Assembly (NCBI GenBank): GCA_019137255.1 | Contig: WPDH01000330.1 | Span: 1 to 34,522, forward strand | Reading direction: 5' to 3' | DNA: 34,522 nucleotides | Source of the DNA: Corinectria fuckeliana | Lineage: Eukaryota; Ascomycota; Sordariomycetes; Hypocreales; Nectriaceae | In this document: in pieces, positions 20,420 through 30,480 of the stretch | How positions within the stretch are numbered: position 1 is the first letter of the stretch | Layout: the number at the start of each line of letters is the position of its first letter | Notes under the pieces: model-generated | Databases searched by the model: none | Seen by the model: the letters and a program-made list of their open reading frames with translations, nothing else | Told to the model about the DNA's origin: nothing | Program-made: the position numbers and the translations under genes

Positions 20420-22232
20420 CTTGGTGGTTTGAAGTTGCGGCCTACTTCCCCTTGATCTAAACGATGTAGAGGCACTAGAGAGAAGTGAGCAAAAGTGCAA
20501 GCACGAAAGTCACCGCAGAAGAGCCTTTGGTACCTCAGATGATGTATCGACGTCTCTAGCCTGACCTTCGTTTGCGTTGTCTCGTTGCGGGATATGCCAG
20601 AGCCTCGCCCAAGCAAGGACTTCAAGTCTCTGCTTTCCCGGAGTCACTACCGTCCCCCTGGGTGTGCTTAACACCTAGAATGACGGAGCTTACGTCGGCA
20701 CCCTCAACGAAAAGAGTGTCGACTTAGGATGAGAGATGCAAGAGAAGGTATACGTCACTAGGGCCTGATGTTTCCTGGCGACGAGACTGTAAGGTGATAG
20801 TTCAAGCACAAGGCGAAGCCGAGGTTAAGAGGAGCCGTGGTCACGGAGTGGCTCTGCCTTTCTCCCTTGGTAGGCCACACAAATATTGAAGTCGCTTTGT
20901 TGGTCGTTGAGTGGACGTGATGAGAAGAGAAAAGAGACAGGGAGAGCTGCAGAGCACTCACTCTCTCACTCTTTGCTTGGTGGGGTGTGATTAGCGGGCT
21001 GTGAATGGATGATGGCAGCCTTGCCGTGAAACCTGCGGACTAGGTCGGAAACTGACGTGAAAGAGACAATATTGAAGAATGCTGGGTTTTTTTTCTTATT
21101 TAGATTATCCTTCTCAGCCTTCGCTGCTGGAGGGCTTCAAATCTAAATCTTTGATTCGGAGTGGGCCACCACCACTCTTGAGAGGTTGTTCAGGTTGCAA
21201 CGAGTTGCAAGGCATATGGATGTTTGGAACCCGGTGGTGGTGGGGCGCAGGGTACCTGGATTTTGGAGGCCGGTACTCTATCTTAGGTGAGGGCTACCTC
21301 ATAACGCATTAGTGATAAGCAGCTCAGGCAGTATCAGGTCCATACAGATAGGTCACGCCGTGATCATACCACTGTATCCTTCACACGGGAAGCTTCCACT
21401 GACTAACACCAACCTCTTCCCCCCGCATGCCTTGCCGCTGCAAGGTTCATAGGTACCTACACAGGAACTCACCAATCTGGGTAACTGAGAACAGACCTCC
21501 ACTGTTTGATGCCTCATGTAGGTAGGTCCCGACGCTTTCTCCGGGAAGCGCGATTGGCACTGGTTCAAGTTGGATGGAGAGATTGCTCGGCGCCGCGGCC
21601 ATTCCAAATATCCGCCGGCCAGCATCGGCTGCGCACGTTGTCCCCCGCGTGAGGAAGGTCTCGTGGGGCTTGACTCTTGGTGAGGCACAACGTTCACCTC
21701 TCGCTCAATTCGCCTGTCTAACTTAGCTCAGTGGTCTCAAGCATCTCCCGCCGTCTCTGTCTTGTATTTGTCTAGCAGTCCCCCTTGTCGCGATTAATTA
21801 CTCCTTCCTCTGACCGAAGCTACGTACGTTACTACGGTGGCTCAGGTAAGTGCGCTTCCTTCCATCATGACTCCGTCTCCATCCCCCCACTTTCTCGTTG
21901 TCTTGCGGAAGCTACCCTGAGCTAGCATTCCCCGCCCAACACCAAACACAACAGCAGCTTGACGGACCATCTTCATCGTCACCTGCGCCTCGCACCATTA
22001 TTTAAGGGAGCTGGCTGTTCATAATTCCCAAATCGCCCGCCCAATTGTCCTCTGGCTTGGTGACACGACGCTTTCCTGACCTTCCTCCTCCCAGGATACA
22101 GGGCGACATCAAATACCACACCTCTTGGAGTTCATATCGCAGCGGCTCTGCAGCATCTGCCCAGCTACGCGTACTCCAAGGTTGGGTATCGTAGGTTCCG
22201 TTTCAGTGTGTATCTCGTCCGTTTGAGAGTCC
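20420..22232. other. Long divergent intergenic region
   Basis: About 1.8 kb between the start codons of the karyopherin (-) and the aminopeptidase (+). It must contain both promoters and 5' leaders. The longest open frame (21353-21697, minus) has no recognisable domain. A CCAAT box is at 22041-22045, about 190 bp before the aminopeptidase ATG. A short-lived gene or noncoding RNA cannot be excluded. Confidence 0.5.
22041..22045 (+). promoter_or_regulatory. CCAAT box upstream of aminopeptidase P
   Basis: A perfect CCAAT about 190 bp upstream of the start codon, in the range where the Hap2/3/5 complex acts in filamentous fungi. A five-base match can be chance. Confidence 0.35.
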
Positions 22233-24431
22233 ATGCTCCTCCAAACGACAGCAAGATTCCTCCGTCTGGCAATATCAAGGTCAACGCTTCCCACACGTCG
22301 CCTTCTTTCATCTGCAGTCATGGAGAAAGTTGATACCACTTCCAGGCTCTCTCACCTGAGGAGCTTGATGGAGGACCGAAACGTCCAAGTCTACGGTGAG
22401 CTTCGACAGGCACCATAGCCTTTTCCCCTCCGGCTAAAGCCACCCTTTGACCCCGTGACGTCACTGACCATCTGTCTCTCCGGCGTAGTAATTCCCTCCG
22501 AGGATAGTCACTCCTCTGAGTACATTGCAAATTGCGATGCCAGGCGCGAGTTCATTTCTGGCTTCACCGGCTCTGCTGGATGTGCTGTTGTCACCCTGCA
22601 ATCCGCCGCTCTTGCCACTGACGGCCGCTACTTCAACCAGGCTGCATCCCAGCTCGACAACAACTGGACTTTACTCAAGCAGGGTCTTCAAGATGTTCCC
22701 ACCTGGCAGGAATGGTCTGCTGAGCAGTCTGCCGGCGGTAAGAATGTTGCTGTGGACCCGTCCCTAATCTCGGGGTCTACGGCCAAGAATTTAGCCGATA
22801 AGATTCACAAGTGTGGCGGTGCGGAACTGATATCAGTCGAAGAGAACTTGGTTGATCTGGTCTGGGGTGAAAAGCGGTCCGCTCGGCCTCGTGAGCTTAT
22901 CTCTATCCAACCGGATAGACTCGCTGGAGAGTCAGTGCAGAACAAGCTCACTAAGCTTCGTCAGGAGCTTGAGAAGAAGCACTCCCCCGGCTTCGTCGTC
23001 TCCATGCTTGATGAAATTGCCTGGCTTTTCAACCTGCGAGGGAATGATATTCCTTTCAACCCAGTCTTCTTCTCCTACGCTATCGTTACCCCTACTTCCG
23101 CCACTCTTTACATCGACGACTCCAAGTTAGACGAGAACTGCCGCTCCCACCTGAGCGCCAACAAGGTCAGTATCAAGTCTTACGGTTCCATCTTGAGTGA
23201 CTCGAGAGAGTTGCATACGGCTGTCAGTAAGCAGCGCAAAACTGAAGCCGGTGCGGCCTACGGGAGCTTTCTTATCTCCACCAAGGGTTCGTGGGCTCTC
23301 AAGACGGCTCTGGGGGGAGATTCCATGGTTGATGAAGTTCGGAGTCCCATCGGCGATGCCAAGGCTATTAAAACCGAGGCCGAGATTTCCGGAATGCGGT
23401 CTTGCCACGTGAGGGATGGCGCTGCCCTCATACAATACTTTGCTTGGCTTGAGCAAGAGCTCGTGGTAAATAATAGTAAGCTAGATGAGGTGGAGGCTGC
23501 CGATGAGCTTGAGAAGCTGCGTTCTCAAAAGACGGACTTCGTCGGCCTATCTTTTCCAACCATTTCCTCTACTGGTGCAAAGTAAGTTTACAACTGTTCT
23601 CAGCTGGGCCTCCGCAATTCTGTGGCAAAGGACTTTGTAGCAGACTCACCTGCGAGGCATTCATGTACTAATAGAGCGTTGTCTTTAGTGCTGCCATTAT
23701 TCACTACGGCCCGGAAAGAGGTAATTGCTCGACCATTGATCCCGAGGCCATTTATCTTTGTGATTCCGGTGCCCAATACCGTGATGGTACCACGGATACC
23801 ACACGAACACTGCACTTTGGAACCCCTACGAATGTTGAGAAAGAGGCCTACACCCTTGTTCTAAAGGGTCACATTGGTCTAGACTTGGCTGTCTTTCCTA
23901 AGGGAACGACGGGGTTCGCACTTGACTCTTTGGCCCGACAGCACCTCTGGGTAAGCAAGCAGGAAACGACGCGAGGTGTGCCACTGCTAACGCATGAAAC
24001 AGAATAATGGACTGGATTATCGGCATGGTACTGGGCACGGAATCGGGTCGTTTCTGAACGTTCATGAGGGCCCAATTGGCATTGGTACGCGTGTCCAATT
24101 CGCCGAGGTTGCACTTGCCCCGGGAAACGTAATTTCCAACGAACCTGGCTACTATGAAGATGGAAAGTTCGGCGTCCGGATCGAGAACGTTATTATCGTG
24201 AAAGAGGTCAAGACCAAGCACTCTTTTGGGGACAAGCCCTTCCTTGGATTTGAGCATGTCACAATGGTTCCGTATTGCCGCAACCTTCTCAATGTGGATC
24301 TGCTCACGGAGACTGAGAAGTTGTGGCTCAACTCTTATCATGCCGAGGTCTTGGAGAAAACTCGAGGCTATTTCGAGAAGGACGAGGTAACGATGGCTTG
24401 GCTCGAGCGGGAGACGGAACCTATCGGGTGA
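22233..24431 (+). CDS. ampp: Xaa-Pro aminopeptidase P
   Basis: Four exons (648 aa): 22233-22395, 22489-23581, 23689-23950, 24003-24431. A dinuclear-metal (Mn) peptidase of the M24B family that removes an N-terminal residue preceding proline. Creatinase-type N-terminal domains (YVIPSEDSHSSEYI, FISGFTGSAG, ATDGRYFNQA) are followed by the pita-bread catalytic domain. The metal ligands are D444 and D455 (CDSGAQYRDGTTDTTRT), H518 (HGTGHGIGSF), E553 (ISNEPGYYEDG) and E567 (FGVRIENVIIV). The spacing agrees with the human cytosolic enzyme except for one extra residue before E553. The first 29 residues (MLLQTTARFLRLAISRS...) are Arg/Ser/Leu-rich without acids and look like a mitochondrial presequence. 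A second in-frame ATG at 22320 (MEKVDTTSRL) matches the usual cytosolic start. Confidence 0.95.
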
Positions 24432-24796
24432 GGGAATTCGGCCGGTTGAGTCTTGAGACCCATTTCGAGGAAAGATGAGACGAAGAGTTGCGTTTAGGAG
24501 CCTCGTTTATCAGTCGGGGCTAAATATGATTACTCTCCAGTTGTGGCAGCATCAGCCGAACACAGCATTCACAATGGAGAGAATAAAGAAGAGGGAGACG
24601 GCCGAAGCATCATAAATGAAACTACAGCCCTTTGCTTGACGAAAAGAATATCTGAGAGCGGACGGTTGACGGGTGGCGGGTGACGGCAGGTTAATTATAC
24701 TAGTTGCCTCCAAAGATGGTACCTCCTTGATACCTACTTCGTATTCATACAGGTGGGAACCATTTAACAACAGAGAGGAAGGGCACGGATATGACC
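24432..24796. other. Convergent 3' intergenic region
   Basis: 365 bp between the stop codons of the aminopeptidase (+) and the FUN14-family gene (-). It is probably 3' UTR sequence. Nothing else was recognised. Confidence 0.55.
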
Positions 24797-25393
24797 TTAT
24801 AGATGTACAAAAGCCGCCAAGATGAAGGTCATGAAAAACGAGGTCGTAAACCACGGTTTGCCCTTGCTCTTTTCCCACAGAGCGTTCCCCTCTAGGAGCT
24901 TCCGGATACCCAAGATGCGGGACAGATCCCACCCATAGCGCGCCGCAATCTACAGCAAGTCAGACATTCAACTTGTTCCAGCATGACGCAACTTCGCAGG
25001 ACAATGGTGGCCTTACATGAAGAGAAACGGCAAATAGTCCACTAAAAAAGGCGAGCGTGCGGGAGAAGAGCGCGACGACCAGACCCGTCCCAAACCCTAT
25101 CGAGACAAATACCGGTAACGTCAGTGAGCAGTCGGGGCAAAGAAAGCAAAAGGAAATCGGCGAAAGTGGATGGACGAACCGATAACGCTGCCGCTGGAGA
25201 TTTGGCTGACGGTCTCGGGAGAAACGTCCAAAGCGAATAGTCGGCGCTGTCGAGCCGGCGAAGATGCGGCCAACGGAGCTGCGTCGCATTGAATCACCCG
25301 GCGGTTGACAAGGAAGCTGCCGGCACATGCAGCAGGGCCAATTCCAATAGCAGCGGCTCGGTATGCCGCGCGGGAATTGAACATCCGGTTCAT
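24797..25393 (-). CDS. FUN14-family mitochondrial membrane protein
   Basis: Three exons, 25393-25180, 25096-25017, 24949-24797 (148 aa), joined in phase. The N-terminus (MNRMFNSRAAYRAAAIGI...) is Arg/Ala-rich and fits mitochondrial targeting. The family signature follows: VSPETVSQISSGSVIGFGTG with a Gly-rich hydrophobic segment (GLVVALFSRTLAFFSGLFAV), then ARYGWDLSRILGIRKLLEG and a final membrane segment FTTSFFMTFILAAFVHL. FUN14 proteins sit in the outer mitochondrial membrane; human FUNDC1 is a mitophagy receptor, while fungal roles are less clear. I see no obvious LC3-binding YxxL motif before the first membrane segment, so a receptor role should not be assumed. Two CCAAT boxes lie about 190 bp upstream. 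Confidence 0.82.
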
Positions 25394-25578
25394 TGTTGCT
25401 TGTCGTCGTCTTAGGTGCTCTATCGGCGACTTTTTTATTGTGTGAAGGAACTGAACGACGAACAGTGAGTGAGTGTCTGATGAGTGGACGCGGGGAGCTC
25501 CTGTGCAGGCAGGTGGTTTGAAGGCTTAAACGATGCATTACGTCAGGGACCGGCAGCAAGCCGACACCAACCTCACAG

Positions 25579-25599
25579 CCAATGAAAGGAAGAGATTGG
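25579..25599 (-). promoter_or_regulatory. Inverted pair of CCAAT boxes upstream of FUN14 gene
   Basis: CCAAT on the + strand at 25579-25583 and ATTGG (CCAAT on the - strand) at 25595-25599, about 186-206 bp upstream of the FUN14-family ATG. The distance is typical for Hap-complex sites, and a mitochondrial gene is a plausible target. Confidence 0.45.
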
Positions 25600-26008
25600 T
25601 TCACAAGCCTGCATTTGGCAATTCTGTTGACAGGGCATTTGTTTACAGAAAAGAAAAAGGTACCAATACACTTCCAAAAGTACGAAGTACGAATACAGTA
25701 TGCGTGGATAGATAGACTTGATGTTATGTTGTCAACTCGCGCCTTTGTGTCCTACCCACTCACATTTGCGCCGTTGACAGACGTGTATCATCGAGTTTCG
25801 ACTATTCAGCACCGTGGATTGACGATAAGCCGGGTCTCAAACACTAGTATACTGTAAAGTAACAAGTTCATTGCTTTGTATTATGCGTAGAAACAGTCCC
25901 TTGCCCACTGTCGTGGAGCAACCCCAGTTAAATACCCCACGCATCAAGCCGCACCCGTAGGTATATAGCCTTAGACACCCAACGCCAATCGAACTTTGCC
26001 AGTCGAAG

Positions 26009-26044
26009 TACCAACCAAAATGCCAACCGAAATACCACCCGAAA
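26009..26044. repeat. 12-bp tandem repeat, three units
   Basis: Three diverged copies (TACCAACCAAAA, TGCCAACCGAAA, TACCACCCGAAA) 40 bp beyond the CENP-A stop codon, in its 3' flank. On the minus strand one frame reads as alternating Phe-Gly-Trp-Tyr/His, but no gene is supported. Confidence 0.7.
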
Positions 26045-26084
26045 TGCACATCCCGCTCCCTCCTTACACATTATTCAGTGGTCA

Positions 26085-26631
26085 TCAACCAAGTCCTCCC
26101 CAAACACCACGTATGCGCCTCGCTAGCTGAATGTCCTTTTGCATGATGGTGACTCTTTTGGCGTGGATGGCGCAGAGGTTGGTATCTTCGAACAAGTGAA
26201 CCATAAAGGCTTCGGCGGCTTCCTGCAAAGCCTGGATGGCTTGGCTCTGCCACCGCATTCCCTCGCCTTTGGGACGAACTGTCAAGGCGATTTCGCGAAC
26301 CTATTGATGGCGTTAGTCTACTGCGGATTCGAGATGCGACAGATCTAGCGCGGTGCGACTGACGAGACGGGCGAAGGGAAGCTTAAGCAGCAACAGTTTT
26401 GTGTGGCCTTGGTATAGACGGATTTCTCGGAGGGCAACAGTGCCGGGACGGTATCTTCGCTTTGCGCGCACAGGAACAGGGTCACCAGCTGTGAGGAACG
26501 TCAGTACTCTGTCTTTGTCGTGAGTTTGCAGGCTCAAAGATACGAGATCCTGTGGTGGCTCATTGGGGAAAGAACGTACCCTGAACGTCGCTGGCTCGCG
26601 ATTTGCGAGCTGGACCGGATTTTCGGGCCAT
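26085..26631 (-). CDS. cenH3: Centromeric histone H3 variant CENP-A (CenH3)
   Basis: Three exons, 26631-26580, 26488-26364, 26300-26085 (130 aa), in phase; the second intron has an ACTAAC branch point. CENP-A replaces H3 in centromeric nucleosomes and specifies the kinetochore site. It is a variant, not canonical H3: the tail before the fold is only about 29 residues; RYRPGTVALREIRLYQ leads into the fold; loop 1 is longer than in H3 (LTVRPKGEGMRWQSQAIQAL); a Trp replaces the Phe of the H3 RFQSSA motif; and the end is RRIRGVWGGLG, not RRLRGERA. LFEDTNLCAIHAKRVTIMQK is the conserved helix 2 and loop 2 region. Two ARKS motifs occur in the tail (residues 2-5 and 8-11). An MCB-like ACGCGT lies about 180 bp upstream. 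It is divergent from the Derlin gene. Confidence 0.95.
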
Positions 26632-27393
26632 GGCGAACTCGGGCGGGAGCTATAAGATCAAAGAATTAAGATGCAAAGCAATATCTTTTGAAACTGATAC
26701 GTCGATCGCGATGCGCATAGAAAAAAAAAAGGAGTTTTGGCAATGAGAGAATGGGGGTGCTGAAGGACCGAGAGCCGTGTGCCAGCAAGTTGGAATCACT
26801 TAAAGAAGGCACGCGTTTTCGCATCCCCAGCCCCGCGACTTTCGCGTTAATTGATTTCCATGCCCACCAACCACCAGCTTTTGCGAGGTGATTTGTCTTT
26901 GACAGGGGGTGGACAAAATCGGCATTTAGCCACAGTTAGTCAAAAGCCACCTCGTTATCAGCCACATTTATCCTTGCTCCTGCCTTAGTACATACTAGGT
27001 GCTGGGCTGGAGGTACTTTCGGGTCGCGGTACTGTACTTACAGTCATCCAGGGAAGATGTACTTCGCACTCAACCAACTGTGGAGTCTGTGGTAATGCTG
27101 TAACAGCGGCCGCATTGCCGCAGGCCGTCTCCAGTCAACGTCAGCGCGCGCGAAAGGCCACATCACAATCCCACTACTTAACCCTTGATCTGCTTGCTTG
27201 ACGTGCTTGCATCCATCTGCTATCTTATCCTTACCACCGACACTCCATCACGCCTGAAGCTTTGGCGTATAACCTTGTGCTCTTACCTGGCGTCAACTCC
27301 TCTTTTTTGCTCGCCCTCACTGCAACACCCTTCCTCCCAGTCCCCCACCGAATCCCCGCGGACCGAACATATCCTCTCGCACCGCCCTCTTCA
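26632..27393. promoter_or_regulatory. Divergent promoter region CENP-A / Derlin
   Basis: 762 bp between the two start codons. The CENP-A side has a run of ten A (26721-26730; T on the coding strand) and an MCB-like site. The Derlin side reads as a pyrimidine-rich leader. No further gene was recognised. Confidence 0.55.
26811..26816 (-). promoter_or_regulatory. MCB-like (MBF) site ACGCGT
   Basis: A perfect palindromic ACGCGT, the core bound by MBF (Mbp1/Swi6 type) for G1/S transcription, about 180 bp upstream of the CENP-A ATG. A related TTCGCG follows at 26841. Cell-cycle control of CENP-A by MBF is an inference. Confidence 0.45.
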
Positions 27394-28255
27394 ATGGATC
27401 AAGTCATGGATGGAGGCCGTCTGCCTCTCGAGACTTGGTTCTGGGAAATGCCCACATGCACCCGATGGTGGACGACGGCAACTGTCCTCACAAGCGCCTT
27501 GGTCCAGTGCCAGATCGTAACGCCCTTCCAGCTCTTCTACAGCTTCCGCGCCGTCTTTGCGAAATCACAGGTTGGTAACCCTCTTCTCTCCCTGACTCTG
27601 TCGTCTTCTCCTCGGTGCTCCCCTCGGTGCAGCCCCGCATTGTGTCGTCCACCTCTAATTTACAACGCCCTGCTCACTATTTATTCTGTCTTTACAGTAC
27701 TGGCGGCTCTTGACTACCTTCCTCTACTTCGGCCCATTCTCCCTCGATCTCCTCTTTCATGTCTATTTCCTTCAACGCTATGCCCGACTTCTCGAGGAGT
27801 CCTCCGGTCGCTCCCCAGCGCATTTCTCCTGGCTCCTTGTCTACGCCATGGCCAGCCTGATTGCTCTATCGCCACTCGTCTCCATGCCCTTTCTCGGCCA
27901 TCCGCTCTCGTCCACTCTCGTCTACATCTGGTCCCGTCGAAACCCTGATACTAGGCTAAGCTTCCTTGGCCTGCTGGTTTTCACCGCGCCTTACCTGCCG
28001 TGGGTTCTGATGGGCTTCAGCCTCGTCTTGCATGGGACTGTTCCTAAGGACGAGATGATGGGTGTTGTCATTGGGCACGTCTGGTACTTTTTTACTGATG
28101 TGTACCCACCTCTTCACAACGGCTCCCGGCCTCTTGATCCTCCCACCTGGTGGAGGCGCTTGTTTGAGGCGCGTGCGCAGGACGATTCGACCGATGCCAT
28201 CAATAACGATATCATGGTAGCTGGAGCCAGGGATGTCGGACCTCATGATCTGTAG
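27394..28255 (+). CDS. DER1: Derlin (Der1-like ERAD membrane protein)
   Basis: Two exons, 27394-27570 and 27698-28255 (244 aa), in phase across a 127-bp intron. Derlins are catalytically dead rhomboid relatives in the ER membrane that help move misfolded proteins to the cytosol for proteasomal degradation. The sequence shows an N-terminal W..P..TRWW segment, the rhomboid WR motif at Y60-W61-R62 followed by FLYFGPFSLDLLFHVYFLQR, several hydrophobic segments (about 105-125, 148-171), and a GxxxG motif G181-G185 in MMGVVIGHVWYFFTDVYP. No catalytic rhomboid GxSx serine is seen, as expected. The start at MDQVMDGG fits the family's short cytosolic N-terminus. I see no SHP-box-like motif at the C-terminus, which favours Der1 over Dfm1; this is tentative. 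Confidence 0.92.
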
Positions 28256-29137
28256 TCAAGCCGGGTGACATGAAGAGAACACATAACAGGCAACAACATA
28301 TCACCATCCAGTCTCAATTATGGGTGCTTGGGCTGGCATTAAGACTCTTTAAGCGTACTTACTTTTCTTCGACATCTGGGCTCGGCGTTTTGGTAGAGCA
28401 ATGGACACGGTAACGCCTCATTGGGAATTGGGCCTACGGCGGCGTTGGAAAAAGTGACAACTATAATCGATCTCCGTCTTTATCTTTATCCTTGTTTATA
28501 TCTCATCTTGGTTCGCTAGTCAATTCTGTTGCTTTCTGTGCACGGCACCTACTTCGTCTCATTGTCTGCGCCCACCGGGTACTCATGACGATGGCAGTCT
28601 AAATCTCCGCGAATATCCAAACTATGGCAAACCCTTCACCGCGCGGTTTAGGGGGATCCCTATCGATTAGCTAAAGTGGCCAGTCAGTTCATCAACTGTA
28701 TGTACGTATCGCAGTCTGCCTTGTTCACATTGATCGGTGTGCGCATAGACGGGACTTCGGCAGAGGGATATATGGCATACGAGATATGCGTGCCGAACAA
28801 GCACGGCCGAGGAACCCAGTTCTATCTCGCTGTGGCAACCGAACATGGTGATGTCAGCAACTAGAGTTGTACTGTAATAACTTCATTACACCCCCCCCCC
28901 CGAGGCTAGTGTTAGTGCACTGACGCACCTGACGTCGCTGCCCATAGCGAGCTTGCCCCGCCACCATGGAACTTAGGTTAATTACCTTATAATTCTGCTC
29001 GCCGCCCCTCCATCCCGACCCAAACGAGTCCCTCTCCATGCGCTGCGCTTCCTCATAAAAGCTTACACCTGTCCGCTAGACGAAACAACGAATTCAAACC
29101 ATTCCGACAGTCGCTCTCAAAGGAAACTGTCTCAAAA
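28256..29137. other. Intergenic region Derlin / ARD
   Basis: 882 bp between genes on the same strand. It holds a run of 11 C (28891-28901) and otherwise nothing recognised. Short open frames here show no domain. Confidence 0.5.
28891..28901 (+). repeat. C11 homopolymer
   Basis: Eleven consecutive C about 240 bp upstream of the acireductone dioxygenase start codon. It is a slippage-prone tract whose length may be uncertain in sequencing. Confidence 0.8.
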
Positions 29138-29784
29138 ATGAAGGCTTACTACTACGACAACCTCCCTGTCCGTGAACCCTCTGGACCTCCCTGCGCCGAG
29201 CCTGCCGGCTAACAAGCATTCGCAGGGCGACCAACGCCTCCCTCACGACTCTGGTCGGGAGGTGGATGCCGATGCTCTCTTGGCGCTCGGCGTCTACTAC
29301 TATCACTTCCCCGAGCTCCAGAGTGTTGACGAATTGGCCGAGAAGCGTGGATACCGAAACCGGGACGAGATCAAGGTCTCCCCCAAGACGATGGGTGCCG
29401 CATACGAGGATAAGGTCAAGATGTTCTTCAAGGAGCACCTGCATGAGGATGAAGAGATTCGGTACATTCGCGACGGTCGAGGCTACTTTGATGTCCGCAG
29501 CAAAGACGACGAGTGGGTGCGCGTCCAGCTCGATAAGGATGACCTGCTCATCCTGCCGGCTGGCATATATCACCGCTTTACTACCGACGAGGATAACGTA
29601 AGTCTCACTGAGACCCGTTTGAAAAAACCACCCGTGCCATGCTAACAAATGCTCGGACCAGTTCGTCCACGCTATGCGACTCTTCAAGGACGAGCCCAAG
29701 TGGACTGCTCTGAACCGTGACCCCGAGCTAGACCAGAACGCACACCGGCAAGACTACGTGAAGGAGTTCATAGCCCAGGCCTAG
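29138..29784 (+). CDS. ADI1: Acireductone dioxygenase (methionine salvage)
   Basis: Three exons, 29138-29167, 29226-29597, 29662-29784 (174 aa), in phase. The enzyme oxidises acireductone to formate and 2-keto-4-methylthiobutyrate (Fe form) in the methionine salvage cycle. It is a cupin. The metal ligands are visible as H81, H83 and E87 (KEHLHEDEEIRYIRDGRGYF) and H126 (LPAGIYHRF), with the same spacing as characterised animal enzymes. The first exon is only 10 codons (MKAYYYDNLP), joined to GDQRLPHDSGR, the usual family N-terminus. Exon 3 gives FVHAMRLFKDEPKWTALNR, also typical. It is the last gene before the right AT-rich block, whose edge is about 700 bp downstream. Confidence 0.96.
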
Positions 29785-30480
29785 TAAAGGAGTATGATTA
29801 AAAGTCCTCTTCCAGGCAGAGTCGCTAGCATAGTCAACCATCTAGTTTAGTTAAGATATGTGACTTAAAATTAGGCACAAGCGAAGTTTTGCGTGTGAAG
29901 GCGGAGTCCACCCTCGATATCCGTAGTAGATAGATATCAAAAGAGGGGATATTCAAGACGTGCCCCGTTGACGTGATTTGGGGACTTTCTGGCGCCATCG
30001 AAGGGTACCGCCGGACAAGACTTATCACAGTATTATCACCAGAGGACAGGCGAACATGAAAGGTGACGTAGACAAGCGTAAAGGGTATTGTCGATAATCC
30101 TCATGAGCCTCTGAAGAATCGCGGAACAAATAAGCCAGCCTAATTCGGGTGTAAAATAACTTTCGCGGAGATTTCGCGCCTGAATGACACGGTCATGAGT
30201 AAAGTACAGAGATGGATCTAATACCAAACTTGAGGCAGGGACGGCAGCGATGTACCTAATTAGTTAAGACGTCGACAACTTTTAGTCATAGTCAGTAATC
30301 CGGACCGTTGAATTGGTTGTTGGTGTGGCTGTGGGGATCTGACCACTGTCATCTCGCCGTTGGCTCCGCCTAAGCCGGCACTCTATTGACCTACACTAGT
30401 AGTAGATTTAAGTAAACTAAGGCCCTAATCTTCTCGAGCTGGTTAGCGAAACCCGGGTTGTAGGTGGAGACAAGAGATAA
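29785..30480. other. Island edge, no gene seen
   Basis: About 700 bp of ordinary or slightly AT-biased sequence after the ARD stop codon, with CpG, CpA and TpG still present. Minus-strand frames at 29834-30227 are short and show no domain. Composition changes to RIP-like between about 30,480 and 30,560. Confidence 0.5.

Larger units (their letters stand above)
25394..26084. other. Intergenic region FUN14 / CENP-A
   Basis: 691 bp holding the FUN14 promoter and the CENP-A 3' flank. It contains a CCAAT pair (25579-25599) and a 12-bp tandem repeat (26009-26044). No gene was recognised. Confidence 0.5.

Noticed and set aside
21353..21697. 114-residue minus-strand frame in the karyopherin/aminopeptidase spacer
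   Set aside because: No recognisable motif, no supporting splice structure, and composition typical of chance frames in GC-balanced DNA.
21722..21734. TAGCTCAGTGGT, resembling a tRNA A box
   Set aside because: No matching D-stem partner, no anticodon arm and no B box follow within tRNA distance.
26085..26631. Canonical histone H3
   Set aside because: The tail is too short, loop 1 is longer, a Trp replaces the H3 Phe, and the C-terminus is RGVWGGLG; all point to CENP-A.
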